Positions 53,378 through 62,057 are shown, counted from the first letter of the stretch. The stretch is DNA of 64,000 nucleotides from Bacillus cereus G9842 (GCF_000021305.1 NC_011772.1:1836001-1900000), one strand, 5' to 3'. Made by a program: numbers and translations. The notes: generated from the sequence alone by a model not told the origin.

Positions 53378-53890
53378 CTATGGGCACTTACCTCCGCAAT
53401 CAGCTAAACAGTCAAAAACACCATCCCCTTTACCGACACAACCCCTGAGACACCTTACACAATTTGGATATCTTCTTGTCTTGTCTTCTTTAAAATCGGC
53501 CATTTCCAACAAATTTAGAACTGCACGTTCGGCATTATCTAAAATGTCTAATACCAATGAAGCAAAGATGGTAGCCTCTTCTGTCTCTGGCTCTTTAAAA
53601 GTTATTTGTACTTTAGTGTACTCTCCTTGAGCCTCACAGTCGACAGTACCTAAATATACTATTTGATCTATAATATCTAGAGGGATTTTTCTCCAGTTGG
53701 TGTTGTCACATGTCGAACCTACTGTAACCATAAATTGATTTTCACTATCGATATTATTTAGCAAGCCAGTAAACTTTAATGGACGTCTCGAGCCTTCTTG
53801 GATATCTTGAGATGGATTTGAATCGCTGAATTCTTTATTTTTTAAAAGGTTTAAAAATTCTTGAGGTGAGTAAGCTGATTGATTTTCCAT
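53378..53890 (-). CDS. Cys-rich-tailed hypothetical protein
   Basis: This 170-residue protein has an N-terminal low-complexity part (NQSAYSPQEFLNLLKNKEFS), a beta-rich middle (FTGLLNNIDSENQFMVTVGS, WRKIPLDIIDQIVYLG) and a Cys-rich tail with C-x2-C-x3-C and C-x3-C-x3-C spacing (CVRCLRGCVG ... CLADCGGKC). The tail could bind metal or cross-link, as in spore-surface proteins. The family is not recognised. The start follows AAGGAGGATATT. It marks the return to chromosomal genes after the recombinase. Confidence 0.7.
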   Translation of the reverse strand: MENQSAYSPQEFLNLLKNKEFSDSNPSQDIQEGSRRPLKFTGLLNNIDSENQFMVTVGSTCDNTNWRKIPLDIIDQIVYLGTVDCEAQGEYTKVQITFKEPETEEATIFASLVLDILDNAERAVLNLLEMADFKEDKTRRYPNCVRCLRGCVGKGDGVFDCLADCGGKCP

Positions 53891-54104
53891 AATATCCTCC
53901 TTTATTTCATTATTAATATCTCGAATAAAGAAAAAATTTATACTAAATTATTTCAAAAATAATCTTTTACACAGCCTTAATTTGAATTATTTTCCAGTTA
54001 CCTTTCATAAATGTAAGGTTTTTGTCATTTGAATCGATGGAAGGTATTTCCGTACTTTACTAATATAAAAACATAGTTAGTAGAAAGAAGGGCGGAGAAG
54101 TAAT

Positions 54105-55985
54105 ATGAACATTAGAGAACTCGCATATCGGAATGTAACGCGAAATAGACGGACATACTCAGCCTATTTTTTAAGTAGTGCATTTGCAATTATGGCCTTT
54201 TTTGTGTATTCATTTTTTGCGTTTCATCCGGCATTAAGTGCAGGAGAATTGGGGCAGTACGTATTCGTAAGTATGTCTTTTGCACAGTCTATTATTTACT
54301 TATTTACATTCTTCTTTATTTTATATTCGATGGGAATGTTTTTAAAAACGAGAAAGCGTGAGCTAGGAATTTTAATGATGCTAGGTATGACGAAATATCA
54401 ATTAAAGCGTCTTATCTTTTTTGAAAATATTATGATTGGAATAGGGGCAATTATTTTTGGTATTCTTTCAGGTATGTTATTTTCAGGGGTATTACTATTT
54501 GTCGCCCCGATGATATTAAAACTAGATATCTCCTTATCCTATTACATACCGATGAAAGCAATTGTTGTAACGAGTATTATGTTTTTCATATTATTTATGA
54601 TCATATCATTGTTTAGTGCAGGAATGATTCGTAAAAATAAAATTATGAAGTTGTTTAGAGGATCAGCAGAGGCAAAACCGGAACCGAAAGCATCAATCAT
54701 TTCTTCAATATTAGCAGTAGTGTTGCTTAGTGCTGGCTATATAGGAGCTCTTCTATCGCATGGCGCAATGGTATTTATTATGATGATTCCTGTTACAACG
54801 GTAGTTACTATTGGGACGTATTTGTTGTACAAGCAGCTGAGTGTCTTTATTATTCGATTATGTAAAAAAAGTAAACGTTTCTATTGGACACAGACTAATA
54901 TTATTACGTTATCAGATTTAGCGTATCGCATGAGAGATAACGCAAGAATGTTCTTTATTGTAACCATTATTTCTACTGTAGCATTTTCAGCAATAGGGAC
55001 ATTAGTTGGCTTCGCATCCATGACGAAAGGGATAATGGAGAGACCAATTGCGTTTCATTACCATTCTAAGCAAGGGAATAGTAACGAATCACAACATATA
55101 CAAATGATTGACAAAGGATTAAAGAAACATAATATAGCAGCTTCAAAAACTAATATTTCGACAAAGAAAACGGAGGAACAGTCGTTAAGAAGCGCCACTT
55201 TTATAAAAGAATCAGACTATAAGGAATATGCAAAGTTAACAGGAGAACCATTTAATACTGTAGCAAATAAAGAGGTTGTATTTTTGTCAGCTAATATACC
55301 AGGGCCGGCGATGAAAGAAAGAAAAGAAATTACTTTACCCAATATGAATGAACATTTAAAGGTGAAAAAAGTTACTTCATCTTCATTGGGGAAAATATTA
55401 AGAGGAAATGTTTATGTAATCTCTAATAATCAATATGATTCATTACAAGATGGATTTATAGAGACAAAAGATTATATGTATAAAACTGAAAGAATGAAAG
55501 ATGAGATTGAAATTGGTAAAGAGCTTACGCATCAAATTAAACCGCATCAAGAACATTCAACGTTTAGTGCGGAAGAGTACGAACAAAACCAAAGTTTACA
55601 AATTGCAGGACCGATTTTATTTGTAGGTTTCTTTATTGGTATAGTATTTTTCGTTTGCGCAGGAAGTTTCCTTTACTTCCGTTTATTCTCCGATTTGGAG
55701 GATGATGTTCGCTTGTTCGAAATGATTCGAAAAGTTGGATTGACGAGTGGGGAATTATCGAAGGTAGTTACAATTCGATTGGCGCTTTTATTCTTCGTTC
55801 CAATTGGTGTTGCAACATTACATGGGGCAGTAGCCTTAACGGCGTTAGGGCAAATGTTTGAGTACTCATTGTTTAAAGAAAATACAGTTGTATTAAGTAT
55901 TTTCATAGGTATTCAAGTTGTATACTTCTTACTTATAAGATCCCGTTATGTAAAACAATTGAAAGAGAGATTACGTATGCATTAA
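54105..55985 (+). CDS. FtsX/BceB-type ABC transporter permease without adjacent ATPase
   Basis: This 626-residue membrane protein begins MNIRELAYRNVTRNRRTYSA and has about ten membrane helices. A large outside domain of roughly 200 residues (about 320-500, rich in Lys/Glu) sits between helices. This layout is BceB/YxdM-like: permeases that detect and detoxify peptide antibiotics together with a BceA ATPase and BceRS kinase. Here neither an ATPase nor a two-component pair is adjacent, so the partner must be elsewhere or the gene is an orphan. The RBS is GGCGGAGAAG. Confidence 0.87.
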   Translation: MNIRELAYRNVTRNRRTYSAYFLSSAFAIMAFFVYSFFAFHPALSAGELGQYVFVSMSFAQSIIYLFTFFFILYSMGMFLKTRKRELGILMMLGMTKYQLKRLIFFENIMIGIGAIIFGILSGMLFSGVLLFVAPMILKLDISLSYYIPMKAIVVTSIMFFILFMIISLFSAGMIRKNKIMKLFRGSAEAKPEPKASIISSILAVVLLSAGYIGALLSHGAMVFIMMIPVTTVVTIGTYLLYKQLSVFIIRLCKKSKRFYWTQTNIITLSDLAYRMRDNARMFFIVTIISTVAFSAIGTLVGFASMTKGIMERPIAFHYHSKQGNSNESQHIQMIDKGLKKHNIAASKTNISTKKTEEQSLRSATFIKESDYKEYAKLTGEPFNTVANKEVVFLSANIPGPAMKERKEITLPNMNEHLKVKKVTSSSLGKILRGNVYVISNNQYDSLQDGFIETKDYMYKTERMKDEIEIGKELTHQIKPHQEHSTFSAEEYEQNQSLQIAGPILFVGFFIGIVFFVCAGSFLYFRLFSDLEDDVRLFEMIRKVGLTSGELSKVVTIRLALLFFVPIGVATLHGAVALTALGQMFEYSLFKENTVVLSIFIGIQVVYFLLIRSRYVKQLKERLRMH

Positions 55986-56100
55986 ATGTGTTTTTTTAAC
56001 TCGAGTACAAAATTTTCTAAAAAGAGGCAAGTATTGTCAAAAAGTGATAAAATGGAAAAAGCGAGGTGGAAAAATTAATAGAGAGTAAGGGGGGAGAACT

Positions 56101-56388
56101 ATGAAAGCAACAGGAGTTATTCGAAAAGTAGACGAATTAGGACGAATTGTTATCCCTAAAGAATTACGCGATGTATTGGGAATACAAATCAAATCACCGC
56201 TTGAAATTTTTGTAGAAGCAGATAAAATCATTTTGCAAAAATATCAACCTTACAATGCTTGCCAAATCACAGGTGATGTTTCAGAACAGAACATATCATT
56301 AGCAAATGGAAATATTACTGTTGGGATAGAGGGAGCGGAATATTTAGTAAAAGAAATAGAAAAGTTTTTAAACAAGAGTGAGGTTTAG
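56101..56388 (+). CDS. AbrB-family transition-state regulator
   Basis: This 95-residue protein has the AbrB swapped-hairpin DNA-binding domain at the N-terminus (MKATGVIRKVDELGRIVIPK, ELRDVLGI). The usual C-terminal dimer part follows, carrying C-x2-T near YNACQITGD and a final helix EYLVKEIEKFLNK. It is close to AbrB/Abh, which repress post-exponential genes in growing cells. More than one such gene is normal in Bacilli, so the symbol is left open. The start follows GGGGGGAGAACT; a terminator follows. Confidence 0.92.
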   Translation: MKATGVIRKVDELGRIVIPKELRDVLGIQIKSPLEIFVEADKIILQKYQPYNACQITGDVSEQNISLANGNITVGIEGAEYLVKEIEKFLNKSEV

Positions 56389-56440
56389 TCTTAATTTATA
56401 TTATTTTTCAAATTACATATCATTTTTTTAAAAGACTGTA

Positions 56441-56472
56441 AGAGGACCATTAATTGGTCCTCTTATTTTGGT
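56441..56472 (+). terminator. Terminator after the abrB-like gene
   Basis: AAGAGGACCA/TGGTCCTCTT stem with TTAAT loop and ATTTTGG tail. Confidence 0.85.
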
Positions 56473-56663
56473 TATTAGTTGAACGACACGGGCTGTTACT
56501 TCCTACAAATCATAGGGGAAATAAAAAAGTAGTATAGAGTTAGTTAATGATGTTGAGAAATATTTGAAAAGAAGGAAAACAAAAAGAATAAAACGAATGT
56601 TACATTTACAAGTATTCAAAAGTGGTCTGAAATGAAAATAATACATTTTCAGGAGGGATTACG

Positions 56664-57611
56664 ATGAGTAGTACAGTGAATAAGCAAAAAGGTATACAAT
56701 TGATTCCGTTTACCGTAAATAAGGTGGTAGAGCAAGTAAATGAAATTCCACCAGGTGTACAACTGATTCACGCTCCACAAGTATGGGAAAAGAGTGTGAA
56801 GGGGCAAGATGTAGTCGTTGCCGTATTAGATACAGGGTGTGATACCAATCATATAGATTTAAAGGATCGTATTATCGGCGGAAGAAATTTCACAAAAGAT
56901 TATGAAGCTGATCCAAATGTGTATCTTGATAATAACGGACATGGTACTCATGTAGCGGGCACGATTGCTGCGACTGAAAATGGTGTCGGTGTATTGGGAG
57001 TTGCACCACTTGCTAAAATGTTAGTATTAAAAGTTTTAGCGGGAGATGGTTCTGGAAGTTATGAGCAAATTATTGAGGCAATTCATTATGCTGTAAATTG
57101 GAGAGGGCCGAATCAAGAGAAAGTGAGAATTATTTCAATGTCACTTGGTGGTCCGCAAGATGTTCCAGAATTACATGAAGCAATTCAAAATGCGGTAAAT
57201 CAGGATGTTCTCGTTGTATGTGCTGCTGGAAATAATGGAGATTGCGATGATGAAACAGAGGAATTAGATTTCCCAGGTGCTTATTCTGAGGTAATTGAAG
57301 TTGGTGCTGTTAATTTAGAGCGGAAGATTACATGTTTTAGTAATTCAAATCAAGAAATTGATCTAGTAGCGCCAGGTGATGAAATATTATCTACGTATCC
57401 AGATGGGAAATATGCTGTGTTAAGTGGAACTTCCATGGCGACGCCGCATGTTGCTGGAGCGCTCGCCTTGCTCATTAAACAGTGTGAGAAAGAATATGGT
57501 CGAAAGTTATCGGAGCCAGAAATATATGCACAACTCATTAAAAGAACTGTACCTTTAGGGTACGAACGTACATCTGAAGGAAATGGATTAATAGATTTAT
57601 TAAAAGAATAG
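56664..57611 (+). CDS. ispA: Intracellular subtilisin-type serine protease
   Basis: This 315-residue S8 protease has no signal peptide. A short N-terminal propeptide carries the LIPF form of the ISP inhibitory LIPY motif (GIQLIPFTV). The catalytic triad is Asp56 (VLDTGCD), His93 (NGHGTHVAGT) and Ser257 (GTSMATPHVAG); the oxyanion Asn is in AAGNNGD. It matches the intracellular serine proteases that degrade protein in stationary phase and sporulation. The start follows AGGAGGGATTACG. A perfect hairpin shared with the convergent ArsR gene ends it. Confidence 0.94.
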   Translation: MSSTVNKQKGIQLIPFTVNKVVEQVNEIPPGVQLIHAPQVWEKSVKGQDVVVAVLDTGCDTNHIDLKDRIIGGRNFTKDYEADPNVYLDNNGHGTHVAGTIAATENGVGVLGVAPLAKMLVLKVLAGDGSGSYEQIIEAIHYAVNWRGPNQEKVRIISMSLGGPQDVPELHEAIQNAVNQDVLVVCAAGNNGDCDDETEELDFPGAYSEVIEVGAVNLERKITCFSNSNQEIDLVAPGDEILSTYPDGKYAVLSGTSMATPHVAGALALLIKQCEKEYGRKLSEPEIYAQLIKRTVPLGYERTSEGNGLIDLLKE

Positions 57612-57660
57612 CCATATTAAAAAACATCTCATATTCATATGAGATGTTTTTTAATATGGC
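57611..57660. terminator. Perfect 23-bp hairpin, bidirectional terminator
   Basis: Two exact 23-base inverted arms (57611-57633 and 57638-57660) flank a TTCA loop. The stem has A/T runs (TTAAAAAAC, GTTTTTTAA) on both sides, so it can end both convergent transcripts. It overlaps the stop of the ArsR gene. Confidence 0.9.
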
Positions 57661-57959
57661 TCTGTCGCATGTAATACAACTTGTAACAAACCTGGGAATC
57701 TAGCATTTAAATCTTCTTCACGAATTGAAATGAAACGTTGTGTTCCTTCAAGGCGCGTGTACATAACACCTGACTCACGTAAAACTTTGAAATGGTGAGA
57801 TAAAGTTGATTTCGCAATAGGAATGTTTAAAGCGCCACAAGATTGTTCGTTTTTCTCTAGTAACATATTTACAATTTGTAAACGAATTTGATCGCTAAGT
57901 GCATATAAGACAGAAGAAAATTGAATTTCTTCTCGATTTGGATGATAGAGTGTACGCAT
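57651..57959 (-). CDS. ArsR-family winged-helix repressor
   Basis: This 102-residue protein has an ArsR/SmtB winged helix: FSSVLYALSDQIRLQIVNML, then the recognition region IAKSTLSHHFKVLRESGVMY and wing TRLEGTQRFISI. One Cys (QSCGAL) is present, but the classic CxC metal site is absent, so the signal is unclear. It is divergent from an aldo/keto reductase-MFS pair, with a 42-base palindrome in between that is the likely operator. It probably represses itself and/or that pair. Confidence 0.9.
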   Translation of the reverse strand: MRTLYHPNREEIQFSSVLYALSDQIRLQIVNMLLEKNEQSCGALNIPIAKSTLSHHFKVLRESGVMYTRLEGTQRFISIREEDLNARFPGLLQVVLHATEPY

Positions 57960-58011
57960 ATTTCACCTGCTTGTATAAGTTGAGATATTTGCACTATAAC
58001 ATATAAAGTGG

Positions 58012-58053
58012 TATATTTCTATTGTTCGAATATATTCGAACAATAGAAATATA
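58012..58053. promoter_or_regulatory. Perfect 42-base palindrome, likely ArsR operator
   Basis: Fully symmetrical about 58032/58033, centred on TTCGAATATATTCGAA. It lies between the divergent ArsR and aldo/keto reductase genes and ends 12 bases before the reductase ATG, so repressor binding would block that transcript. Confidence 0.8.
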
Positions 58054-58065
58054 GGGGGAGAAAAA

Positions 58066-59001
58066 ATGAAGTATACAAAATTGCAAAAGGCAGGATTAAA
58101 TATTTCAAAGTTGGGTTTAGGTACAAATGCAGTAGGGGGACATAATTTATATGCTGATGTGAATGAAGAAGAAGGAAAGCAATTAGTAGAAGAAGCTATT
58201 CAGCAAGGGATTACATTTTTTGATACAGCAGATTCATATGGTGTCGGTAGATCTGAGGAAATGGTAGGAGAAGTATTAAAGGGAAAACGCCATAAGCTTA
58301 TACTTGCTACAAAAGGTGGAATTCAACCGTTATTAAATGGAGAAACTTATATTAACAATGAACCAAGTTATTTAAGAAATGCTGTGGAGAATAGCTTAAG
58401 AAGGTTACAGACTGATTATATTGATTTATATTATTTGCATTTTACAAATTCTGAAACAAGTTACATAGATTCAATCGGAGAGCTTACTCGTTTAAAAGAA
58501 GAAGGGAAAATTCGTTCAATTGGAATATCGAACGTAAACATAGAACAATTAAAAGAAGCGAACCAACATGGTCATATAGATGTTGTACAATCTCCGTACA
58601 ATATGTTAGAACGTACGGCTGAGGAAGAACTGTTGCCGCATTGTATAGAAGCGGGTATTTCATTTATTCCATATGGGCCTCTTGCTTTTGGAATATTAGG
58701 CGGAAAATATACAGAAGATTTTAAATTGAACAAAGTCGATTGGCGCCAAAATGTAAATCTATTTGAAGAAAATACATATAAGAGTAATTTTAAGAAAGTG
58801 GAAAAGTTAAAAGGGCTAGCTAAAGAAAATCATATTGAAGTGTCTCATTTAGCGTTAGCATGGTTATTAAATAAAGAAGGAATTGATACAGTTATACCTG
58901 GTGGAAAGCGGGCAGAGCAAATAAGAGAAAGTGTGAAAGCGGTAGACGTTTCATTGAATAAAAGAGTCATGAAAGAAATCCAATCTATTTTAGAAGATTA
59001 G
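58066..59001 (+). CDS. Aldo/keto reductase
   Basis: This 311-residue NADPH-dependent aldo/keto reductase has the catalytic tetrad: Asp in FFDTADSYG, Tyr in that motif, Lys in LATKGG, His in LYYLHF. The cofactor-binding end is GIDTVIPGGKRAEQIRESVK. Substrate is unknown. It is followed 47 bases later by an MFS exporter and preceded by an ArsR operator. The three genes look like a small stress or detoxification unit, the reductase modifying and the exporter removing a compound (inferred). The RBS is AGGGGGAG. Confidence 0.92.
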   Translation: MKYTKLQKAGLNISKLGLGTNAVGGHNLYADVNEEEGKQLVEEAIQQGITFFDTADSYGVGRSEEMVGEVLKGKRHKLILATKGGIQPLLNGETYINNEPSYLRNAVENSLRRLQTDYIDLYYLHFTNSETSYIDSIGELTRLKEEGKIRSIGISNVNIEQLKEANQHGHIDVVQSPYNMLERTAEEELLPHCIEAGISFIPYGPLAFGILGGKYTEDFKLNKVDWRQNVNLFEENTYKSNFKKVEKLKGLAKENHIEVSHLALAWLLNKEGIDTVIPGGKRAEQIRESVKAVDVSLNKRVMKEIQSILED

Positions 59002-59048
59002 TGAAACAGAGGGATAGTACCCTCTGTTTATATAAGGAGAAGGTCTAA

Positions 59049-60224
59049 ATGAATAGAGTACTAGCTGTATTTTTCACGATAATGTTTATGATCGGTACAG
59101 ATACTTTCTTAATTTCACCACTGTTGCCGACATTACAACAGGTGTATCATGTTTCAACCGAGTTGTCAGGATGGATGGTGAGTTCGTATGCTTTAGGGTA
59201 TGCTGGATTTGCGCTTATTGCTGGTCCTATATCAGATGGATTAAACAGAAAAAAAGTGATGGTACTAGGTATGAGTTTTTTTGCAATAAGTACGTTTTTG
59301 TGTGGAATTGCACCGAGTTTTTTATGGATGCTAACATTTAGATTTTTAGCAGGTGTAAGTGCAGCTTTTGTATCTCCACAAGTGTGGGCATCCATTCCGC
59401 TCCTTATAGAGAAAAAGCAAATTGTGAAAGCAATTGGGGTTGCAACAGCAGGGTTATCAATCTCTCAAATTTTAGGGCTGCCAATGGGAGCTTATTTAGC
59501 AACGATACATTATACGATGCCATTCTACTTCATTGGTATATTATCAGCACTACTTGTCATTCTTATTTATGTTGTATTACCAGAAATACAACCGGTTTAT
59601 ATAAGTGGAAATAAAAAATCTATCTTAAAGCGTTATAAACAATTACTTACAGATTCAAAGGTTTCACTTTCCTATTTTGCCTACTTTATTTTTCAAACCG
59701 GAAATTTTGCTGCATTTTCATTCTTTGGTGTATGGCTTTTCGTTCAATTTGGGTTACAGGTTCATGAAGTAGGTACGGCTATGCTTGTACTAGGATTAGG
59801 AAATTTAGCTGGTAATATTTTGGGCCCTAGACTCGTAAATAAAATTGGTTACAATTTTTCTTTCTATGGTGGAATTGTATTTACAGCAGTGTTATATGTA
59901 ATACTCCCTTATTTAAAGAGTATTATATTTGTTGAATTATTTTTCTTTGTTTTATTTTTTGTGACAGGAATTTTGTTTGTATTAATGATGGGACACTTAC
60001 AAAACATGTCTACTATAGCAAGAGGAACAGGTGCTGCTCTTGCAAATGTCTCGATGTACATTGGCCAAATGATTGGTGCGGCAATAGCAGGAATGTTATT
60101 TGCAACATCTCATAATTTTATATTAGTAGGTAGCTTTACTGCGTTATTATATGTTTTAGCTTTATTTCTGTTTAGAAAAAGTGAAAACATTAATAAAGAT
60201 AATGAAAAAGGAATTGCATCATAA
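59049..60224 (+). CDS. MFS exporter (DHA1 type)
   Basis: This 391-residue protein has 12 predicted membrane helices and motif A (GPISDGLNRKKVMVLGMSFF) between helices 2 and 3. A motif-C-like Gly-rich stretch (IGVATAGLSISQILGLPMGA) marks a drug/H+ antiporter type. It lies behind the aldo/keto reductase (RBS AGGAGAAGG) and under the same likely ArsR control. Substrate is unknown. Confidence 0.9.
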   Translation: MNRVLAVFFTIMFMIGTDTFLISPLLPTLQQVYHVSTELSGWMVSSYALGYAGFALIAGPISDGLNRKKVMVLGMSFFAISTFLCGIAPSFLWMLTFRFLAGVSAAFVSPQVWASIPLLIEKKQIVKAIGVATAGLSISQILGLPMGAYLATIHYTMPFYFIGILSALLVILIYVVLPEIQPVYISGNKKSILKRYKQLLTDSKVSLSYFAYFIFQTGNFAAFSFFGVWLFVQFGLQVHEVGTAMLVLGLGNLAGNILGPRLVNKIGYNFSFYGGIVFTAVLYVILPYLKSIIFVELFFFVLFFVTGILFVLMMGHLQNMSTIARGTGAALANVSMYIGQMIGAAIAGMLFATSHNFILVGSFTALLYVLALFLFRKSENINKDNEKGIAS

Positions 60225-60270
60225 AGTTTTAGTAAATCAAAAAGCACTTTTTGGGTTAAGTCTAAAAGGT

Positions 60271-60350
60271 ACTTTTCTTTTTGATTGCATAGTTGCTGCA
60301 TTTTCATTATGTATACCTGCATCTTTAATAATTCGTTGTTCAGCTATATT
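60271..60350 (-). repeat. Degraded partial copy of the 3' end of the 74-residue gene
   Basis: Bases about 60271-60347 repeat 60554-60630 with roughly 90% identity (shared stretches such as GTATACCTGCATCTTTAATA). The copy corresponds to the C-terminal codons of the minus-strand gene at 60544-60768. It carries no start and is a leftover of a duplication. The rest of the 60225-60543 gap holds only hairpins. Confidence 0.7.
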
Positions 60351-60388
60351 ATTGAAAAAGAATTGTAATAAAATTATGGGAAAATAAA

Positions 60389-60413
60389 AAATCCCTATGG
60401 TGATAGGGATTTA
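60389..60413. terminator. Hairpin after the MFS gene
   Basis: AAATCCCTAT/ATAGGGATTT stem. Confidence 0.6.
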
Positions 60414-60518
60414 TATATCGGCATATAGCTCCTCGGAAAAGGATATACCTAGTTTAACATATAGAAGTACTTATATTTGTGAAATAGATGTGAAAGTAAT
60501 GTGAAAAATATTGTAACA

Positions 60519-60562
60519 AAAAGCACTGTTTTAGCTAATGTAACTAAAACAGTGCTTTTCTT
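60519..60562 (-). terminator. Terminator of the 74-residue gene
   Basis: AAAAGCACTGTTTTAG pairs perfectly with CTAAAACAGTGCTTTT. It overlaps the gene's stop. Confidence 0.75.
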
Positions 60563-60768
60563 TTTGATTGAACAGTTGCTGCATTTTCATCATGTATACC
60601 TGCATCTTTAATAATTCGTTGTTTTGCTTTATTTAATAGATGGTTCACTGCTTCACCAAAATAGTTAGCTTCGCTTTTTGTGCGGGCTTCTCGTAAACAT
60701 TTATAGTTTTCTAGCAGTTCCTCTTTTTCGGAGTTTGTTAAGAAATCTTCTATTTTCTTTTTTGTCAT
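60544..60768 (-). CDS. Small helical protein, unknown
   Basis: This 74-residue protein begins MTKKKIEDFLTNSEKEELLE and continues with AVNHLLNKAKQRIIKDAGIH and a basic tail. It is charged and helical. The start at 60768 follows GGAGAAAGGG; a longer frame from 60822 has no ribosome site. Part of its 3' end is duplicated at 60271-60350. No family is recognised. Confidence 0.7.
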   Translation of the reverse strand: MTKKKIEDFLTNSEKEELLENYKCLREARTKSEANYFGEAVNHLLNKAKQRIIKDAGIHDENAATVQSKRKALF

Positions 60769-60852
60769 ACGAAACACCCTTTCTCCTGACAAACGACGCA
60801 ATAGAAAATATTTATTTCTCATTATAACAATAATTTTAAAAGAAAGTATACA

Positions 60853-61200
60853 CTAACGTCGCAATAATTTGTCAATTTCTTGAATCTTCTCATCAGCTTT
60901 CCCAATTTGCGTATTTTTAGCCTGTTCGCCACCAAGAGCTTGATGTAGTAAGAAAGTTTGACCGGAAATAGCAGTTACAATGGATACTTTTATAATTTCT
61001 TTTATTGCGGTGACATCGAATAAAACGAGTCCGAGAAGTGCGGCTAGGCTACCGGTAAAAATATCAGTTAAAAATCCAAAATGAAAAAATGTTTTCAAAC
61101 GGCGTGGAAGCAATAACTTACCTTGGTTATTGATTAGATGGGAAACGAAGCCAGTAATGCCACCAACGAGAACAGCGGTTAGCCATTGATACATTTCCAT
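60853..61200 (-). CDS. DUF4257-type membrane protein
   Basis: This 115-residue protein has two or three membrane segments (WLTAVLVGGITGFVSHLI; FTGSLAALLGLVLF; VSIVTAISGQTFLL) and a charged tail (EKIQEIDKLLRR). It matches the DUF4257 group of Bacillus membrane proteins, of unknown function. The ATG at 61200 (MEMYQWL) lies behind AAAGGAGTGG; an upstream GTG at 61209 overlaps that site. It is on the same strand as, and upstream of, the 74-residue gene. Confidence 0.75.
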   Translation of the reverse strand: MEMYQWLTAVLVGGITGFVSHLINNQGKLLLPRRLKTFFHFGFLTDIFTGSLAALLGLVLFDVTAIKEIIKVSIVTAISGQTFLLHQALGGEQAKNTQIGKADEKIQEIDKLLRR

Positions 61201-61396
61201 CGAATCCACTCCTTTTAGTGAATAAGATTCGATTATTTTATATTGATTCCTTTTAATATTTCATATAAGCATATTGAGAAAGTTTGTTTGGGTATATTTT
61301 GTATTCAATTTAATTATAACAGAAAATTCCGATAGATTTCAGTCTATTATATGAATCATTTTTACAATAATATGAATGCAGAAAGGGGTGCGTGAT

Positions 61397-61923
61397 ATGA
61401 ATATAGATTATCGAATAAGAAGTGTAGATGGTTATACAAAAAAATAGGGGAATTAGTAAGCATGCTTGAGCATACGAGAGCTGTAACATTAGGCGAAGTA
61501 AGAAATTTATCAGTTGAGCAATTAGATTTAATTATGCAGAGTAGCGGGAATTCAATTGGTGCCTTATTAAAACATATAGCAGCTATTGAAAAAGTTCATC
61601 AGCTTATTTCATTTCAAGATCGTGACTTTACAAAAGAAGAATTAGAAATATGGGAAGATGCACTGTATTTAGGGGAAGCGGGTAGAGCAATCCGTGGTCA
61701 TGAAATACAGTATTATGTACAACTTCTACAAAGTGTTCGAGAAGAATCTCTGAAGTATTTAAGTGAACAAGGTGATGAGTGGCTCATGTCAGAAAGAAAG
61801 TGGCCTAACGGTGTAGTATATAACCAGCACTATCTTTGGTTTCATGTGCTAGAAGATGAAATTAGTCACTGAGGACAAATTAGAATGCTCAAAAACAAGT
61901 TATTTGAAAATTACGTTAAATGA
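61397..61923 (+). pseudogene. DinB-family gene with a frameshift and a nonsense mutation
   Basis: This is a DinB/DUF664-type four-helix protein gene. From ATG 61397 the frame reads MNIDYRIRSVDGYTKK and stops at TAG 61445-61447. Adding one A to the seven-A run (61438-61444) would restore KIGELVSMLEHTR and join the 61462-61869 frame. That frame stops at TGA 61870-61872 in EISH-stop-GQIRML, where relatives have Arg (CGA to TGA). The original end would be 61921-61923. The metal-binding His positions of the family (HIAAIE, HVLEDEISH) are still visible. Two lesions mean it is probably inactive. Confidence 0.8.
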
Positions 61924-61988
61924 TGTAGCTTTTTATAGGAGAATTCCATATAATGAGAGTAATTAAAATAAGAACGGGGTGATGTGTT

Positions 61989-62057
61989 ATGGCGAAAATA
62001 ACTTATATGAATAATAAACCAAATACAAAGGTGGATGGAAAGGGCGAAACGATATAA
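61989..62057 (+). pseudogene. 22-codon remnant, possibly the N-terminus of a ferredoxin-type protein
   Basis: A short frame (MAKITYMNNKPNTKVDGKGE, then TI and a stop) has a weak ribosome site (GGGGTGATGTG). The strand followed by GETI is like the opening of a plant-type 2Fe-2S domain, which normally continues with a Cys-rich loop. Here it ends at TAA and the next gene follows. It may be a truncated gene or chance. Confidence 0.3.

Noticed and set aside
54105..55985. Island insertion as the cause of the missing ATPase beside the FtsX-type permease
   Set aside because: No ATPase fragment is visible on either side of the accessory region, and the permease has its own leader and ribosome site.
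57611..57660. Perfect 23-bp inverted repeat as an insertion-sequence or MITE end
   Set aside because: It lies exactly between two convergent stops and has A and T runs on both sides, so a bidirectional terminator explains it.
61870..61872. In-frame TGA in the DinB gene as a selenocysteine codon
   Set aside because: There is no SECIS-like hairpin after it, and the gene also has an upstream frameshift. A nonsense mutation is simpler.
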